Assembly (NCBI GenBank): GCA_021298395.1
Contig: JAJTFH010000014.1
Location: forward strand, 32,837 to 96,836
DNA: 64,000 nucleotides
Reading direction: 5' to 3'
Source: Gemmatimonadota bacterium
GTDB taxonomy: Bacteria; Gemmatimonadota; Gemmatimonadetes; Gemmatimonadales; Gemmatimonadaceae
Position 1 is the stretch's first letter. Each line of letters begins with the position of its first letter. Below are positions 11,697-20,380 of this stretch, piece by piece. The position numbers and the translations under genes were made by a program. Under the pieces are notes generated by a model. That model saw nothing but the letters and a program-made list of their open reading frames with translations. It did no database searches and was not told where the DNA came from.

Positions 11697-12505
11697 TCCC
11701 CCGCCTCGCCGCGCGCCGTCGCGGCGGCGTCGGCCTCGCGGTGGGCCTCGTGATCGCCCTCCTGTCGGGGCGCGCCCCGCTCGGGGCCCAAGGGAGCGAG
11801 CTCGGCCGTCTCACTGTGCCCTTCGAGGTCGGTGAGCAGCTCACCTACGACGTGAAGTTCGGCGCCATCAGGGTCGGATCGGCGCGACTTGCCGTGCTGG
11901 GCGTGCGACCGATCCGCGACCGCAACGCCTGGCACGTCCGCTTCGACATCCGTGGCGGCACCTTCTTCTATCAGGTGAACGACGCGTACGAGAGCTGGAT
12001 GGACGTCACCACGCTCAACTCGCTGCGCTTCCGCCAGGATCAGGATCAGGGCTCGCGCGAGCGGGAACGCGTCTTCGAGATCTTCCCCGAGCGGGCCGTC
12101 TTCCAGGAGACCTGGAAGCAGAATCGTGAGGTCGCCTCGGTGCGCGACCCGCTCGATGATGGCTCGTTCCTGTACTTCATCCGCACCGTCCCGCTCGAGG
12201 TCGGTCGCACCTATTCGTTCAATCGCTACTTCAAGCCCGACCGGAACCCGGTGATCATCCGCGTGCTCCGGCGGGAGCGGATCCAGGTCCCCGCCGGCAC
12301 CTTCAACACGATCGTCATCCAACCGATCATCAAGACGCGTGGTATCTTCGCCGAAGGGGGGCAGGCCGAGCTCTGGATGACCGACGACGAGGACCGCATG
12401 ATGGTACAGATGAAGTCGCGGATGTCGGTGGGGAGCCTGAGTCTCTTCCTGCGCAGTTACCGCCGGAATGGATCCGGCGCCATCCAAGGCACACCATCGC
12501 CATGA
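11693..12505 (+). CDS. DUF3108 family exported protein
   Basis: A 270-aa protein with a basic, hydrophobic N-terminal signal sequence ending near PLGAQG. The mature part starts VPFEVGEQLTYDVKFGAIRVG and continues with the beta-rich DUF3108 pattern (RVLRRERIQVPAGTFNTIVIQP, ELWMTDDEDRMMVQMKSR). The family is predicted periplasmic or outer-membrane associated with no established reaction. GTG at 11693 overlaps the glycosyltransferase stop and was preferred over a longer reading into that gene; the 3' end overlaps the next ATG. Confidence 0.8.
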   Translation: MIPRLAARRRGGVGLAVGLVIALLSGRAPLGAQGSELGRLTVPFEVGEQLTYDVKFGAIRVGSARLAVLGVRPIRDRNAWHVRFDIRGGTFFYQVNDAYESWMDVTTLNSLRFRQDQDQGSRERERVFEIFPERAVFQETWKQNREVASVRDPLDDGSFLYFIRTVPLEVGRTYSFNRYFKPDRNPVIIRVLRRERIQVPAGTFNTIVIQPIIKTRGIFAEGGQAELWMTDDEDRMMVQMKSRMSVGSLSLFLRSYRRNGSGAIQGTPSP

Positions 12506-13473
12506 CCCAGGACCGTCGCCCGCCGCGCGAAGCGGATCTCTCCAAGGTGCGCACCATCCCGGTCGCGACGCGCCCCAACAAGGTGCGCGCCGAGGAGTTC
12601 GCCACCGCCCCGGGGAGCGATCGCTCCTTCGCCGCCTTCCTCCGCGCCCTCCCCGACTCGCTCAAGGCGCACGACTTCCGCGCGATCGTCGAGGCCATTG
12701 TCTCCGCCGCGCGCCGCAAGAAGGGCGTCATCGTCATGCTCGGCGGTCATGTGGTGAAGACCGGGATCGGCCCGATCCTCGTCGACCTCATGCAGCGCGG
12801 GGTGATCACCCATCTCGCGATGAATGGCTCGGCCGCGATCCACGACTACGAGATCGCCCGCTTCGGTGGGACCTCCGAGGACGTGGCCGCCGGGCTCAAG
12901 GACGGCACCTTCGGGATGGCGGAGGAGACGGGGCGTGGGCTCAACGAGGCGTTCACGCAGGGGATGCAGCATGGCTGGGGGATGGGAGAGTCGGTCGCGC
13001 GCGCCCTCGAGGGGGCGCCGTCACTCGCGCACCCCGAGCACTCGATCATCCTCGCCGCGCATCGGCAGTGGATCCCCGTCACGGTGCATGCCGCGCTCGG
13101 CGCCGAGATCATCCATCAGCACCCCGCCGCCGATGGCGCCGCGATCGGCGACACGAGCCATCGCGACTTCCGCCGTCTCGCCGCCGCCTGCGACGACCTC
13201 CATCAGGGGGGCGTCGTGCTCAACCTGGGGAGCGCGGTGATCATGCCCGAGGTCTTCCTCAAGGCCCTCACCGTGGCGCGGAACCTCGGGGCGGGTCGCC
13301 CGATCGAGTTCACGACGGTCGACTTCGACATGCAGCGGCACTATCGGCCGCGGATGAATGTGGTGCAGCGCCCGGTGCTGGCCGGGGGAATCGGCTATGA
13401 GGTCACCGGGCACCACGAGCTGATGATCCCCCTCCTCGGCTGGGCGGTCGCCGAGGCGCTCGACGCCGGCTGA
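12502..13473 (+). CDS. Deoxyhypusine-synthase-like protein
   Basis: A 323-aa cytoplasmic protein that I relate, with caution, to the bacterial deoxyhypusine/homospermidine synthase-like (DS) family. It has a Rossmann-like pattern: GVIVMLGGHVVKTGIGPIL, ITHLAMNGSAAIHDYEI, IHQHPAADGAAIGDTSHRDF and GGVVLNLGSAVIMPEV. Canonical deoxyhypusine synthase modifies eIF5A, which bacteria lack, so any activity would be on another polyamine or NAD-linked substrate. ATG overlaps the DUF3108 stop (ATGA), implying co-expression with the glycosyltransferase and DUF3108 genes, though no shared function is obvious. Confidence 0.6.
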   Translation: MTQDRRPPREADLSKVRTIPVATRPNKVRAEEFATAPGSDRSFAAFLRALPDSLKAHDFRAIVEAIVSAARRKKGVIVMLGGHVVKTGIGPILVDLMQRGVITHLAMNGSAAIHDYEIARFGGTSEDVAAGLKDGTFGMAEETGRGLNEAFTQGMQHGWGMGESVARALEGAPSLAHPEHSIILAAHRQWIPVTVHAALGAEIIHQHPAADGAAIGDTSHRDFRRLAAACDDLHQGGVVLNLGSAVIMPEVFLKALTVARNLGAGRPIEFTTVDFDMQRHYRPRMNVVQRPVLAGGIGYEVTGHHELMIPLLGWAVAEALDAG

Positions 13474-13498
13474 GCGAGCAGGGCGTCCGGGGGCGTTC

Positions 13499-13528
13499 GG
13501 CTCGGGTGCCGGCCGCGGCACCCGAGCC
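13499..13528. terminator. Bidirectional terminator between convergent genes
   Basis: A 13-bp perfect stem (ggctcgggtgccg / cggcacccgagcc) with a gccg tetraloop lies between the DS-like gene and the convergent small membrane protein gene. Confidence 0.8.
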
Positions 13529-13539
13529 AGACCCGCGGG

Positions 13540-13725
13540 TCAGATCTCGGCGATCCGAGCCTTGAGACGCTCCGCGCGCTCCGGCGCGAAGACCACCAGC
13601 ACCCCATAGATCAGGAAGCCGAGGAGTAGCGCGGGGATCGCGAAGCCCAGCATCACGAGGAGGAGCTTCAGGGCGAAGATGGCGAGGAGGGCGAGGACGC
13701 CAAGGACGACGACGGTCTTGAGCAT
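13540..13725 (-). CDS. Small hydrophobic membrane protein (61 aa)
   Basis: Almost the whole chain is one or two membrane helices (MLKTVVVLGVLALLAIFALK then LLLVMLGFAIPALLLGFLIY), followed by a charged tail FAPERAERLKARIAEI. It resembles no family I can name. A real gene is supported by the coherent membrane-plus-amphipathic-tail pattern, the ATG start and its own terminator; no strong ribosome site is seen. Confidence 0.55.
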   Translation of the reverse strand: MLKTVVVLGVLALLAIFALKLLLVMLGFAIPALLLGFLIYGVLVVFAPERAERLKARIAEI

Positions 13726-13850
13726 AGGCGGGTGAGGGTGGTGGGAGCGTACCCAGTCCTACGATACCATCGACCGAGGGGTTTCACCCCCCACCTCCGG
13801 GCCGGCCACCCCCGAGCAGACTCCCCGGCCGATCCCCGCGAACCAATCGA

Positions 13851-13906
13851 GGGAGGAAATTATGGGTACCCATCAAAAGTATATTTTGACGGTTACCATC
13901 CCTCCC
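13851..13906 (+). promoter_or_regulatory. Long imperfect dyad upstream of lipA (operator/promoter candidate)
   Basis: Nested symmetry in an AT-rich island: outer arms GGGAGG/CCTCCC, inner ATGGGTACCCAT against ACGGTTACCAT, and core TCAAAA-gtata-TTTTGA. The core includes TATATT (13880-13885), a possible -10 about 90 nt before the lipA GTG. The size and position suggest an operator over the promoter of the lipA-pdh-lipB cluster. The rest of 13726-13974 shows nothing else. Confidence 0.55.
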
Positions 13907-13974
13907 GTTCCCTCTCTCCACCCCCTATCCTCCCCACCATGCGGTTCCGCCCCCCTTCGAGCGGCAGGTGAGTC

Positions 13975-14889
13975 GTGGCTGAGGTCCTCTATCAGATCAT
14001 GGGTCGGCATCGCGCCGAGCCCCTCCCGGAGCGGAAGCCCTCCTGGCTCAAGGTGAAGGCCCCCGGGGGCGAGAACTACCTGCGCCTCAAGAAGCTGATG
14101 CGGGAGCTCGACCTCCATACGGTCTGCGAGGAGGCCCACTGCCCCAACGTCGGCGAGTGCTGGGAGCATGGCACCGCGACCTTCATGATCCTCGGCGACG
14201 TCTGCACCCGGAACTGCGCCTACTGTGCCGTGGCCCATGGGCGTCCCCCGAAGTTCGACCCCGCCGAGCCGAGCCGCGTGGCCGAGGCGGCGCTGAAGAT
14301 GAACCTCCGCCACCTCGTCATCACGAGTGTCGACCGCGACGACCTCCCCGACTTCGGGGCCTGGGCCTTCGCCGAGACCATTCGCCAGGTGCATGAGGCG
14401 GTGCCCGGCTGCTCGGTCGAGGTCCTCGTCCCTGACTTCCAGGGGGATGCCGACGCGATCCGCACCGTGCTCGAGGCGCGCCCCGAGATCTACAACCACA
14501 ACACCGAGACCGTCCCGCGCCTGTACAAGAAGGCGCGCCCCGGCGGCCGGTATGAGCGCGTGCTCGAGATCTTCCGGCTCAGCAAGCGCCTCGCCCCCGA
14601 CATCCCCACCAAGACGGGGATCATCCTCGGCATGGGCGAGACCAATGAAGAGGTGCTGCAGACCATGCGCGAGCTGCGCGAGGTCGACGTCGACATCCTC
14701 ACCCTCGGCCAGTACCTCCGGCCCTCGGACGACCATATCCGTCTCGACCGCTACGTCACCCCCGACGAGTTCCGCCTGTTCTACGACCAGGGGATGACGA
14801 TGGGGTTCAAGCATGTCGAGTCAGGTCCGCTCGTCCGCTCGTCGTACCACGCCTGGGAGCAGGTGCAGGCGGCAGGCGTCGAGTCCTGA
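13975..14889 (+). CDS. lipA: Lipoyl synthase
   Basis: A 304-aa radical SAM enzyme that inserts two sulfurs into octanoyl-carrier proteins to make lipoate. Both iron-sulfur clusters are visible: auxiliary CEEAHCPNVGEC (CX4CX5C) and radical SAM CTRNCAYC (CX3CX2C); the C-terminal RSSYHA supplies the conserved RSSY serine. GTG at 13975 is preceded by AGGTGA at 5 nt or less. It leads a cluster with pdhA, pdhB, pdhC, lpd and lipB, so the cofactor is made beside its main acceptor, the PDH E2 subunit. Confidence 0.97.
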   Translation: MAEVLYQIMGRHRAEPLPERKPSWLKVKAPGGENYLRLKKLMRELDLHTVCEEAHCPNVGECWEHGTATFMILGDVCTRNCAYCAVAHGRPPKFDPAEPSRVAEAALKMNLRHLVITSVDRDDLPDFGAWAFAETIRQVHEAVPGCSVEVLVPDFQGDADAIRTVLEARPEIYNHNTETVPRLYKKARPGGRYERVLEIFRLSKRLAPDIPTKTGIILGMGETNEEVLQTMRELREVDVDILTLGQYLRPSDDHIRLDRYVTPDEFRLFYDQGMTMGFKHVESGPLVRSSYHAWEQVQAAGVES

Positions 14890-14919
14890 GTTCGCTTCCC
14901 CCCAACGCATCCCCCCATC

Positions 14920-15933
14920 ATGGCCACCAAGAAACGCGCTGAGAGCCGTACGCTCCCCGGCGATCCGGCCCTGCGCCGCGAGCTCTTCCATTCGATGCTC
15001 CTCCAGCGCCGCTTCGAGGAGAAGGTCGGCGAGGCGTACGCGCTCGGGAAGATCGGTGGCTTCTGCCACCTCTACATCGGCCAGGAGGCGGTCTCGACCG
15101 GCGTCCTCTCGATGCTCCGCCCCGACGACTATGTGATCACCACCTACCGTGACCACGGGCAGGCGCTCGCGCGCGGGATGACGCCGCGCGCGATCATGGC
15201 CGAGCTCTTCGGGCGCGTCGATGGGTGCTCGCGCGGGAAGGGGGGGTCGATGCACCTCTTCGATCGGAACCTCAACTTCCTCGGCGGCCACGGGATCGTC
15301 GGTGGGCATGTGCCGGTCGCGGCCGGCGTGGGCTTCGCGATCAAGTATCGCGGGGGTGATCAGGTGATCGTCTGCTTCATGGGCGAGTCGGTGGTGAACA
15401 CCGGCGCCTTCCACGAGGCGCTCAACATGGCGGCGCTCTGGAAGCTCCCCTGCCTCTTCATCATCGAGAACAACAAGTACGGGATGGGGACCGCGGTCGA
15501 GCGCGCGGCCGCGATCAAGGACCTCGATCGTCGCGCCGATGCGTATCAGGGGATGCATGGCGAGCCCGTCGATGGTCAGGATGTCTTCGCGGTGCGTGAG
15601 GCCACGGAGCGCGCCCTCGGGATCTGCCGGAAGGAGTCGCGGCCGGCGCTCCTCGAGATCCGCACGTATCGCTTCATGGGCCACTCGATGTCCGACGCGG
15701 TGAGCGGCACCTATCGCACCAAGGCGGAGCTCGATGAGCAGCTCAAGCGCGACCCCGTCTTGATGCTCAAGGCCCGGATGCTCGAGACCGGCGACTGCAC
15801 CGAGGCCGATGTCGCGGAGATGGAGCGCGAGATCAAGGCGCTCTGCCAGGATGCCTGGGACTTCGCCGATGCGAGCCCTGAACCCTCGGCCGAGGCGCTC
15901 TATGAAGATGTCCTCGTGGACACGGTGAGCTGA
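14920..15933 (+). CDS. pdhA: Pyruvate dehydrogenase E1 component, alpha subunit
   Basis: A 337-aa thiamine-diphosphate-dependent subunit that decarboxylates pyruvate and reductively acetylates the E2 lipoyl arm. GKIGGFCHLYIGQEAVSTG, RDHGQALARGM, GKGGSMHLFD and HEALNMAALWKLP are typical of heterotetrameric E1 alpha. The ThDP/Mg loop reads MGESVVNTGAFHEALN, so glutamate and serine replace the usual aspartate and glycine of GDGA-x-N. Acetoin or branched-chain dehydrogenase is possible, but the PDH gene set makes pyruvate most likely. Confidence 0.93.
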   Translation: MATKKRAESRTLPGDPALRRELFHSMLLQRRFEEKVGEAYALGKIGGFCHLYIGQEAVSTGVLSMLRPDDYVITTYRDHGQALARGMTPRAIMAELFGRVDGCSRGKGGSMHLFDRNLNFLGGHGIVGGHVPVAAGVGFAIKYRGGDQVIVCFMGESVVNTGAFHEALNMAALWKLPCLFIIENNKYGMGTAVERAAAIKDLDRRADAYQGMHGEPVDGQDVFAVREATERALGICRKESRPALLEIRTYRFMGHSMSDAVSGTYRTKAELDEQLKRDPVLMLKARMLETGDCTEADVAEMEREIKALCQDAWDFADASPEPSAEALYEDVLVDTVS

Positions 15934-15935
15934 TC

Positions 15936-16916
15936 ATGGCGATCATCACCTACCGCGAAGCCCTCAATCAGGCCCTCCGCGAGGAGATGGCCCGCGACGA
16001 CCGCGTCTTCCTCATGGGTGAGGAGGTCGGCGTCTACAACGGGGCCTATAAGGTCTCGAAGGGCCTCCTCGATGAGTTCGGCGAGATGCGCGTCGTCGAC
16101 ACCCCGATCACCGAGCTCGGCTTCGCCGGCGTCGGCGTGGGTGCCGCGATGGTCGGCCTCCGCCCGGTGATCGAATTCATGACCTGGAACTTCGCGCTGC
16201 TCGCGATCGACCAGGTGGTGAATGCGGCCGCCAAGATGCTCTACATGTCGGGCGGCCAGTACCCGATGCCGATGGTCTTCCGTGGTCCGAACGGGGCGGC
16301 GCTCCAGCTCTCGGCGCAGCACTCGCAGGCCTTCGAGTCGTGGCTCGCGCACATCCCGGGGCTCAAGGTCGTGACCCCAGGGACGCCGTACGACGCGAAG
16401 GGACTCCTCAAGGCGGCGATCCGCGACGACAATCCGGTGATCGTCCTCGAAGGGGAGATGCTCTACAACACCAAGGGCGAGGTCCCCGAGCACGACTACA
16501 TCGTGCCGATCGGCAAGGCCGAGCTCAAGCGTGAGGGGAGCGACTGCTCGATCATCACGAACGGGAAGATGGTCCTCGTCGCGATGAACGCCGCCGATCA
16601 GCTCGCCAAGGACGGGATCCGCGTCGACGTCGTCGACCTGCGCACCGTCCGGCCGATGGATGTCGAGGCGATCGTCACCTCGGTGCAGAAGACCAATCGC
16701 GCCGTCGTCCTCGAGGAGGGGTGGGAGATCGCGGGGATCGGGGCGCAGGTGGTGGATTACATCCAGCGCGAGTGCTTCGATCACCTCGATGCCCCGGTGA
16801 TCCGCGTCCATCAGGCCGACGTGCCGATGCCGTACGCGAAGGGGCTCGAGAAGCTCGCCAAGCCCGATCTGCAGAAGACGATCGCGGCGGTCCGGAAGGT
16901 CATGTACCTCGACTGA
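15936..16916 (+). CDS. pdhB: Pyruvate dehydrogenase E1 component, beta subunit
   Basis: A 326-aa transketolase-fold partner of PdhA. ITYREALNQALREEMARD, DTPITELGFAGVGVGAAMVGLRPV and the C-terminal VVLEEGWEIAGIGAQV are family signatures. It starts 2 nt after the pdhA stop and is followed by pdhC after 8 nt, with all four PDH subunits in the usual order. Confidence 0.96.
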   Translation: MAIITYREALNQALREEMARDDRVFLMGEEVGVYNGAYKVSKGLLDEFGEMRVVDTPITELGFAGVGVGAAMVGLRPVIEFMTWNFALLAIDQVVNAAAKMLYMSGGQYPMPMVFRGPNGAALQLSAQHSQAFESWLAHIPGLKVVTPGTPYDAKGLLKAAIRDDNPVIVLEGEMLYNTKGEVPEHDYIVPIGKAELKREGSDCSIITNGKMVLVAMNAADQLAKDGIRVDVVDLRTVRPMDVEAIVTSVQKTNRAVVLEEGWEIAGIGAQVVDYIQRECFDHLDAPVIRVHQADVPMPYAKGLEKLAKPDLQKTIAAVRKVMYLD

Positions 16917-16924
16917 GAAATCCC

Positions 16925-18196
16925 ATGGCGACCAAAGTGTTCATGGAGGCGTTGAGCCCCACGATGGAAGAAGGGCGCCTCGTCACCTGGCTCAAGCAGG
17001 AAGGCGATGCGGTGAAGAGCGGCGAGGTCTTGGCTGAGGTGGAGACCGACAAGGCGGTGATGGAGCTCACGGCGCGCGGCGATGGCGTGCTGCGCACCCA
17101 GGTCGTCGCGGCGGGGACCACCGCGGCGGTCGGGACGCTCGTGGGGATCATCGCGGCGGCGGACGAGGATATCGCGTCACTGCTCGGCGGTGCGGCACCG
17201 AGCGGGGCGACCAGCGCGGCACCTGCGGCGAGTGCCCCAGCGGCGGCCGCTCCGAGCGCGCCAGCGGCCCCTGCCCCGCGTGCAGCGGCTCCGGCTCCTG
17301 TTGCCCCTGCGGCCCCCGCCGGCCGTGCCCTCGTCTCCCCGCTCGCGCGGCGTCTCGCCGATGAGTCGGGCGTCAGCCTCGGGGCGGTCCAGGGCTCCGG
17401 CCCCGGTGGCCGCATCGTGAAGCGCGACATCGAGGCCGCGCTCGCGCGTGGCCCCGTGGCCTCTGCTCCGGCGGCGCCAGCTCGTGCCGCCGCCCCCGTC
17501 CGCACCGGTGAGGCGTTCGAGGACATCCCGCTCACGCAGATCCGCAAGACGATCGCCAAGCGCCTGAGCGAGTCGATCGGGCCGATCCCGACCTTCTATC
17601 TCACCGCGGAGTTCGACCTCTCGCGGGTCGCCGAGATGCGCACCGCGGCGCTCGCCCTCGGCGAGGCGTTCAAGGTCTCGTTCAACGATGTGATCCTGAA
17701 GGCGGTCGCCACCGCCCTGACGCAGCACCCTGACGTGAATGCGCACTGGCTCGGCGACCGGATCCGGCGCTTCGGTGGTGTCCACCTCGGGATGGCGGTC
17801 GCCACCGACGACGGGCTCATCGTCCCCGTGATCTTCGACGCCGACCAGAAGGGGCTCCGCGAGATCTCGGCCGAGTCCAAGTCCCTCGCGAAGAAGGCGC
17901 GTGAGCGGAAGCTCAGGCCCGAGGAGTTCACGGGATCGAGCTTCTCCGTCTCCAACCTCGGGATGATGCAGATCGATCAGTTCACCGCGATCATCAACCC
18001 CCCCGAGGTCGGGATCCTCGCCATCGGGGCGATCGAGGAGAAGGTCGTCGTCGGTCCGGACGGCGGTTTCATCACGCAGCCCCGCCTCCGCGTCACGATG
18101 AGCTGCGATCATCGCGCCGTGGATGGCGCCGTCGGCGCGGCCTTCCTGCAGACCCTGCGCCGCCTGATCGAGAACCCGTTGTTGCTGTCGTTCTGA
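16925..18196 (+). CDS. pdhC: Dihydrolipoamide acetyltransferase (PDH E2)
   Basis: A 423-aa core subunit with one N-terminal lipoyl domain (lysine in EVETDKAVMEL), a long Ala/Pro-rich flexible linker (about 90-140), a peripheral-subunit-binding domain (VSPLARRLADESGVSLGAVQGSGPGGRIVKRDIE), a second linker and the catalytic domain ending SCDHRAVDGAVGAAFLQ with the active-site histidine. Only one lipoyl domain is present, against up to three in enterobacteria. ATG at 16925 was chosen over an upstream reading that runs into pdhB. Confidence 0.96.
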   Translation: MATKVFMEALSPTMEEGRLVTWLKQEGDAVKSGEVLAEVETDKAVMELTARGDGVLRTQVVAAGTTAAVGTLVGIIAAADEDIASLLGGAAPSGATSAAPAASAPAAAAPSAPAAPAPRAAAPAPVAPAAPAGRALVSPLARRLADESGVSLGAVQGSGPGGRIVKRDIEAALARGPVASAPAAPARAAAPVRTGEAFEDIPLTQIRKTIAKRLSESIGPIPTFYLTAEFDLSRVAEMRTAALALGEAFKVSFNDVILKAVATALTQHPDVNAHWLGDRIRRFGGVHLGMAVATDDGLIVPVIFDADQKGLREISAESKSLAKKARERKLRPEEFTGSSFSVSNLGMMQIDQFTAIINPPEVGILAIGAIEEKVVVGPDGGFITQPRLRVTMSCDHRAVDGAVGAAFLQTLRRLIENPLLLSF

Positions 18197-18230
18197 CCTC
18201 TGACACCTCCTACCTGAGACCTGTCTCACC

Positions 18231-19634
18231 ATGGCCAACTATGACGTGATCTACCTGGGCGGCGGCCCCGCCGGCTACGTCGGCGCCCTCCGCTCCGCCC
18301 AGCTCGGGCAGTCAGTCGCGGTGGTCGAGCGCGAAGGACTCGGCGGCACCTGCGTCCTCTGGGGGTGCATCCCCGCCAAGGCCCTCCTCGAGGCCGCCTC
18401 GATCGCGCAGAAGGTCGCGAAGGGAAAGGAGTTCGGCGTGACCGCGGAGAAGGTGACGCTCGATTACGGCGTCGCGATGAAGCGTTCGCGTCAGGTCTCG
18501 GCCCAGAACTCCAAGGGGGTCGAGTTCCTCTTCAAGAAGAACAAGATCACCTGGCTCAAGGGAACGGGGGTGCTCGGCGCGAACAAGACGGTGAAGGTCA
18601 CCGCCGCCGATGGCACCGTCGAGACCCACACCGCGACCAAGGGCGTGGTCATCGCGACCGGCTCGCGTGTGAAGGGACTCCCGCAGATCGGGCTCGAACT
18701 CGACAAGTCGCTCGTCCTCTCGTCGGATGAGGCGCTGACTCTCGATACGGCCCCCGCCACCCTCGCGGTGATCGGCGCCGGCGCCGTCGGGTGCGAGTTC
18801 GCCGATGTCTTCCACGCCTTCGGCTCCAAGGTGACGCTCCTCGAGGTGATGCCGCGGATCCTCCCCGTCGAGGACGAGGACTGCTCGGTGGAACTCGGGA
18901 AGTCGTTCAAGAAGCGTGGGATCGAGGTGCTCACCGGCGCCAAGCTCGGCACGATCAAGAAGGGGAAGGCCAACGTCACGATCCCCGTGGAGGTGAATGG
19001 CGAGAAGAAGGAACTGACCTTCGACAAGGTCTTGGTCGCCGCCGGGCGTGCGCCGAACATCGAACAGATCGGCCTCAAGGAGGCCGGGGTGCAGACCACC
19101 GAGCGCGGCTTCATCAGGATCAACGAGCGCTTCGAGACCTCGGTCAAGGGGATCTACGCGATCGGCGATGTGGCTGGCCCGCCGATGCTCGCGCACAAGG
19201 GCTCGCGGGAGGGGCATGTGGTCGCTGACATCCTCGCCGGGCACACGCACCATCCGGTGAACTACGGGAACATCCCCAACGCCACCTACTGCCACCCCGA
19301 GGTCGCGAGCATCGGCCTCACCGAGGGGCAGTGCAAGGAGAAGGGGCTCACGTACAAGGTCGGGAAGTTCCCCTTCTCGGCGAACGGCCGCGCGCGCACC
19401 AGCGGGGAGACCGAGGGCTTCGTGAAGGTCATCCGGGACGAGAAGCACGGCGAGATCCTCGGCGCGCACATCATCGGGGCGCATGCCACCGAGATGATCC
19501 ACGAGTTCGCCGTCGCCCGTGAGAACGAGTACACGGTGGAGGAGATCGACCTCGCGATCCACGCGCACCCGACCTTGAGCGAGGCGATCGCCGAGGCGGT
19601 GCTCGACTCGATGGGGAAGATGCTGCACGCGTAA
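18231..19634 (+). CDS. lpd: Dihydrolipoyl dehydrogenase (E3)
   Basis: A 467-aa FAD disulfide oxidoreductase that reoxidises dihydrolipoyl groups of PDH and, probably, the glycine cleavage system nearby. FAD site GGGPAGYVGALRSAQLG, redox disulfide GGTCVLWGCIPAK (the usual LNVGCIPSK is changed around the cysteines), NAD site VIGAGAVGCEFADVFHAFG, and C-terminal HAHPTLSEA with the active-site His-Glu dyad. It follows pdhC by 34 nt. Confidence 0.95.
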   Translation: MANYDVIYLGGGPAGYVGALRSAQLGQSVAVVEREGLGGTCVLWGCIPAKALLEAASIAQKVAKGKEFGVTAEKVTLDYGVAMKRSRQVSAQNSKGVEFLFKKNKITWLKGTGVLGANKTVKVTAADGTVETHTATKGVVIATGSRVKGLPQIGLELDKSLVLSSDEALTLDTAPATLAVIGAGAVGCEFADVFHAFGSKVTLLEVMPRILPVEDEDCSVELGKSFKKRGIEVLTGAKLGTIKKGKANVTIPVEVNGEKKELTFDKVLVAAGRAPNIEQIGLKEAGVQTTERGFIRINERFETSVKGIYAIGDVAGPPMLAHKGSREGHVVADILAGHTHHPVNYGNIPNATYCHPEVASIGLTEGQCKEKGLTYKVGKFPFSANGRARTSGETEGFVKVIRDEKHGEILGAHIIGAHATEMIHEFAVARENEYTVEEIDLAIHAHPTLSEAIAEAVLDSMGKMLHA

Positions 19635-19652
19635 GCGCGCAGCATCACTGCA

Positions 19653-20351
19653 GTGACCGACTTCCTGGTGCACGACCTCGGCCTCCGCAGCTATGCGGAG
19701 GCCTTGTCGTTCCAGCGGGAGGTAGCGGCGCAGCGGATCAGCAAGGCGATCCCGCATGACGTCCTCCTTCTCGTGGAGCATCCGCCGGTGATCACCCTCG
19801 GGCGGTCATCGAAGCAGGAGCATCTCCTCGTGTCGCCCGAGCTCCTCGCCGCTCGCGGCGTGGAGCTCTTCGAGGTCGAGCGAGGCGGCGACGTCACCTT
19901 CCATGGTCCGGGTCAGCTCGTCGGCTACCCGATCGTCGATCTCACCGAGCATACGCAGGACCTGCACTGGTATCTGCGGCAGGTGGAGGAGGTGTTGATC
20001 CGCGCGGTCGTACCGTTCGGAATCGTCGCGGAGCGGATCGCAGGGAAGACCGGGATCTGGACCAATGGGCGGAAGCTCGCGAGCATCGGCGTGCATGCGC
20101 GGCAGTGGGTCACCTGGCATGGGTTCGCGCTCAATGTGACCACCGACCTCTCGTACTTCGACCTCATGGTCCCCTGCGGGATCGCCGATGTGGAGATGAC
20201 CTCGGTAGCGGCGGAGATGGAACGCAGGGCGGGGGGAACCGCCGATGCGATCCCCCCCGCCCTGCCTCGTCTGGTACGCGAGTCGGTGATCGCCGCGTGG
20301 GGGGAGGTCTTCCAGCGCTTCCCCCGCTCCGTCGATCACCTGACCGTCTAG
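19653..20351 (+). CDS. lipB: Octanoyl-[ACP]:protein octanoyltransferase
   Basis: A 232-aa enzyme transferring octanoyl from ACP to lipoyl domains, the step before LipA. RGGDVTFHGPGQLVGYPIVDL is the family signature; the catalytic pair is Cys175 (LMVPCGIADVEMTS) and Lys141 (GRKLASIGVHARQW). GTG at 19653 follows lpd by 18 nt. With LipA at the other end of the cluster, de novo lipoylation is complete here. The stop runs into a hairpin shared with the convergent peptidase gene. Confidence 0.95.
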   Translation: MTDFLVHDLGLRSYAEALSFQREVAAQRISKAIPHDVLLLVEHPPVITLGRSSKQEHLLVSPELLAARGVELFEVERGGDVTFHGPGQLVGYPIVDLTEHTQDLHWYLRQVEEVLIRAVVPFGIVAERIAGKTGIWTNGRKLASIGVHARQWVTWHGFALNVTTDLSYFDLMVPCGIADVEMTSVAAEMERRAGGTADAIPPALPRLVRESVIAAWGEVFQRFPRSVDHLTV

Positions 20352-20358
20352 GTCAGGC

Positions 20359-20378
20359 CCCGCGCCTCACGGCGCGGG
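20359..20378. terminator. Bidirectional terminator between lipB and the S9 peptidase
   Basis: An 8-bp perfect stem (cccgcgcc / ggcgcggg) with a tcac loop fills the 29-nt convergent gap. Confidence 0.65.
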
Positions 20379-20380
20379 CG

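Noticed and set aside
13862..14056. A 64-aa leader peptide gene upstream of and overlapping lipA
   Set aside because: GGAGG before the ATG is attractive, but the peptide is Ser/Pro/Arg-rich without a family and runs into lipA out of frame; kept only as part of the dyad finding.
18312..19781. A 489-codon open frame antisense to lpd
   Set aside because: It mirrors the codon bias of lpd, is rich in His/Arg/Asp/Leu and has no family motif; a GC-rich shadow.
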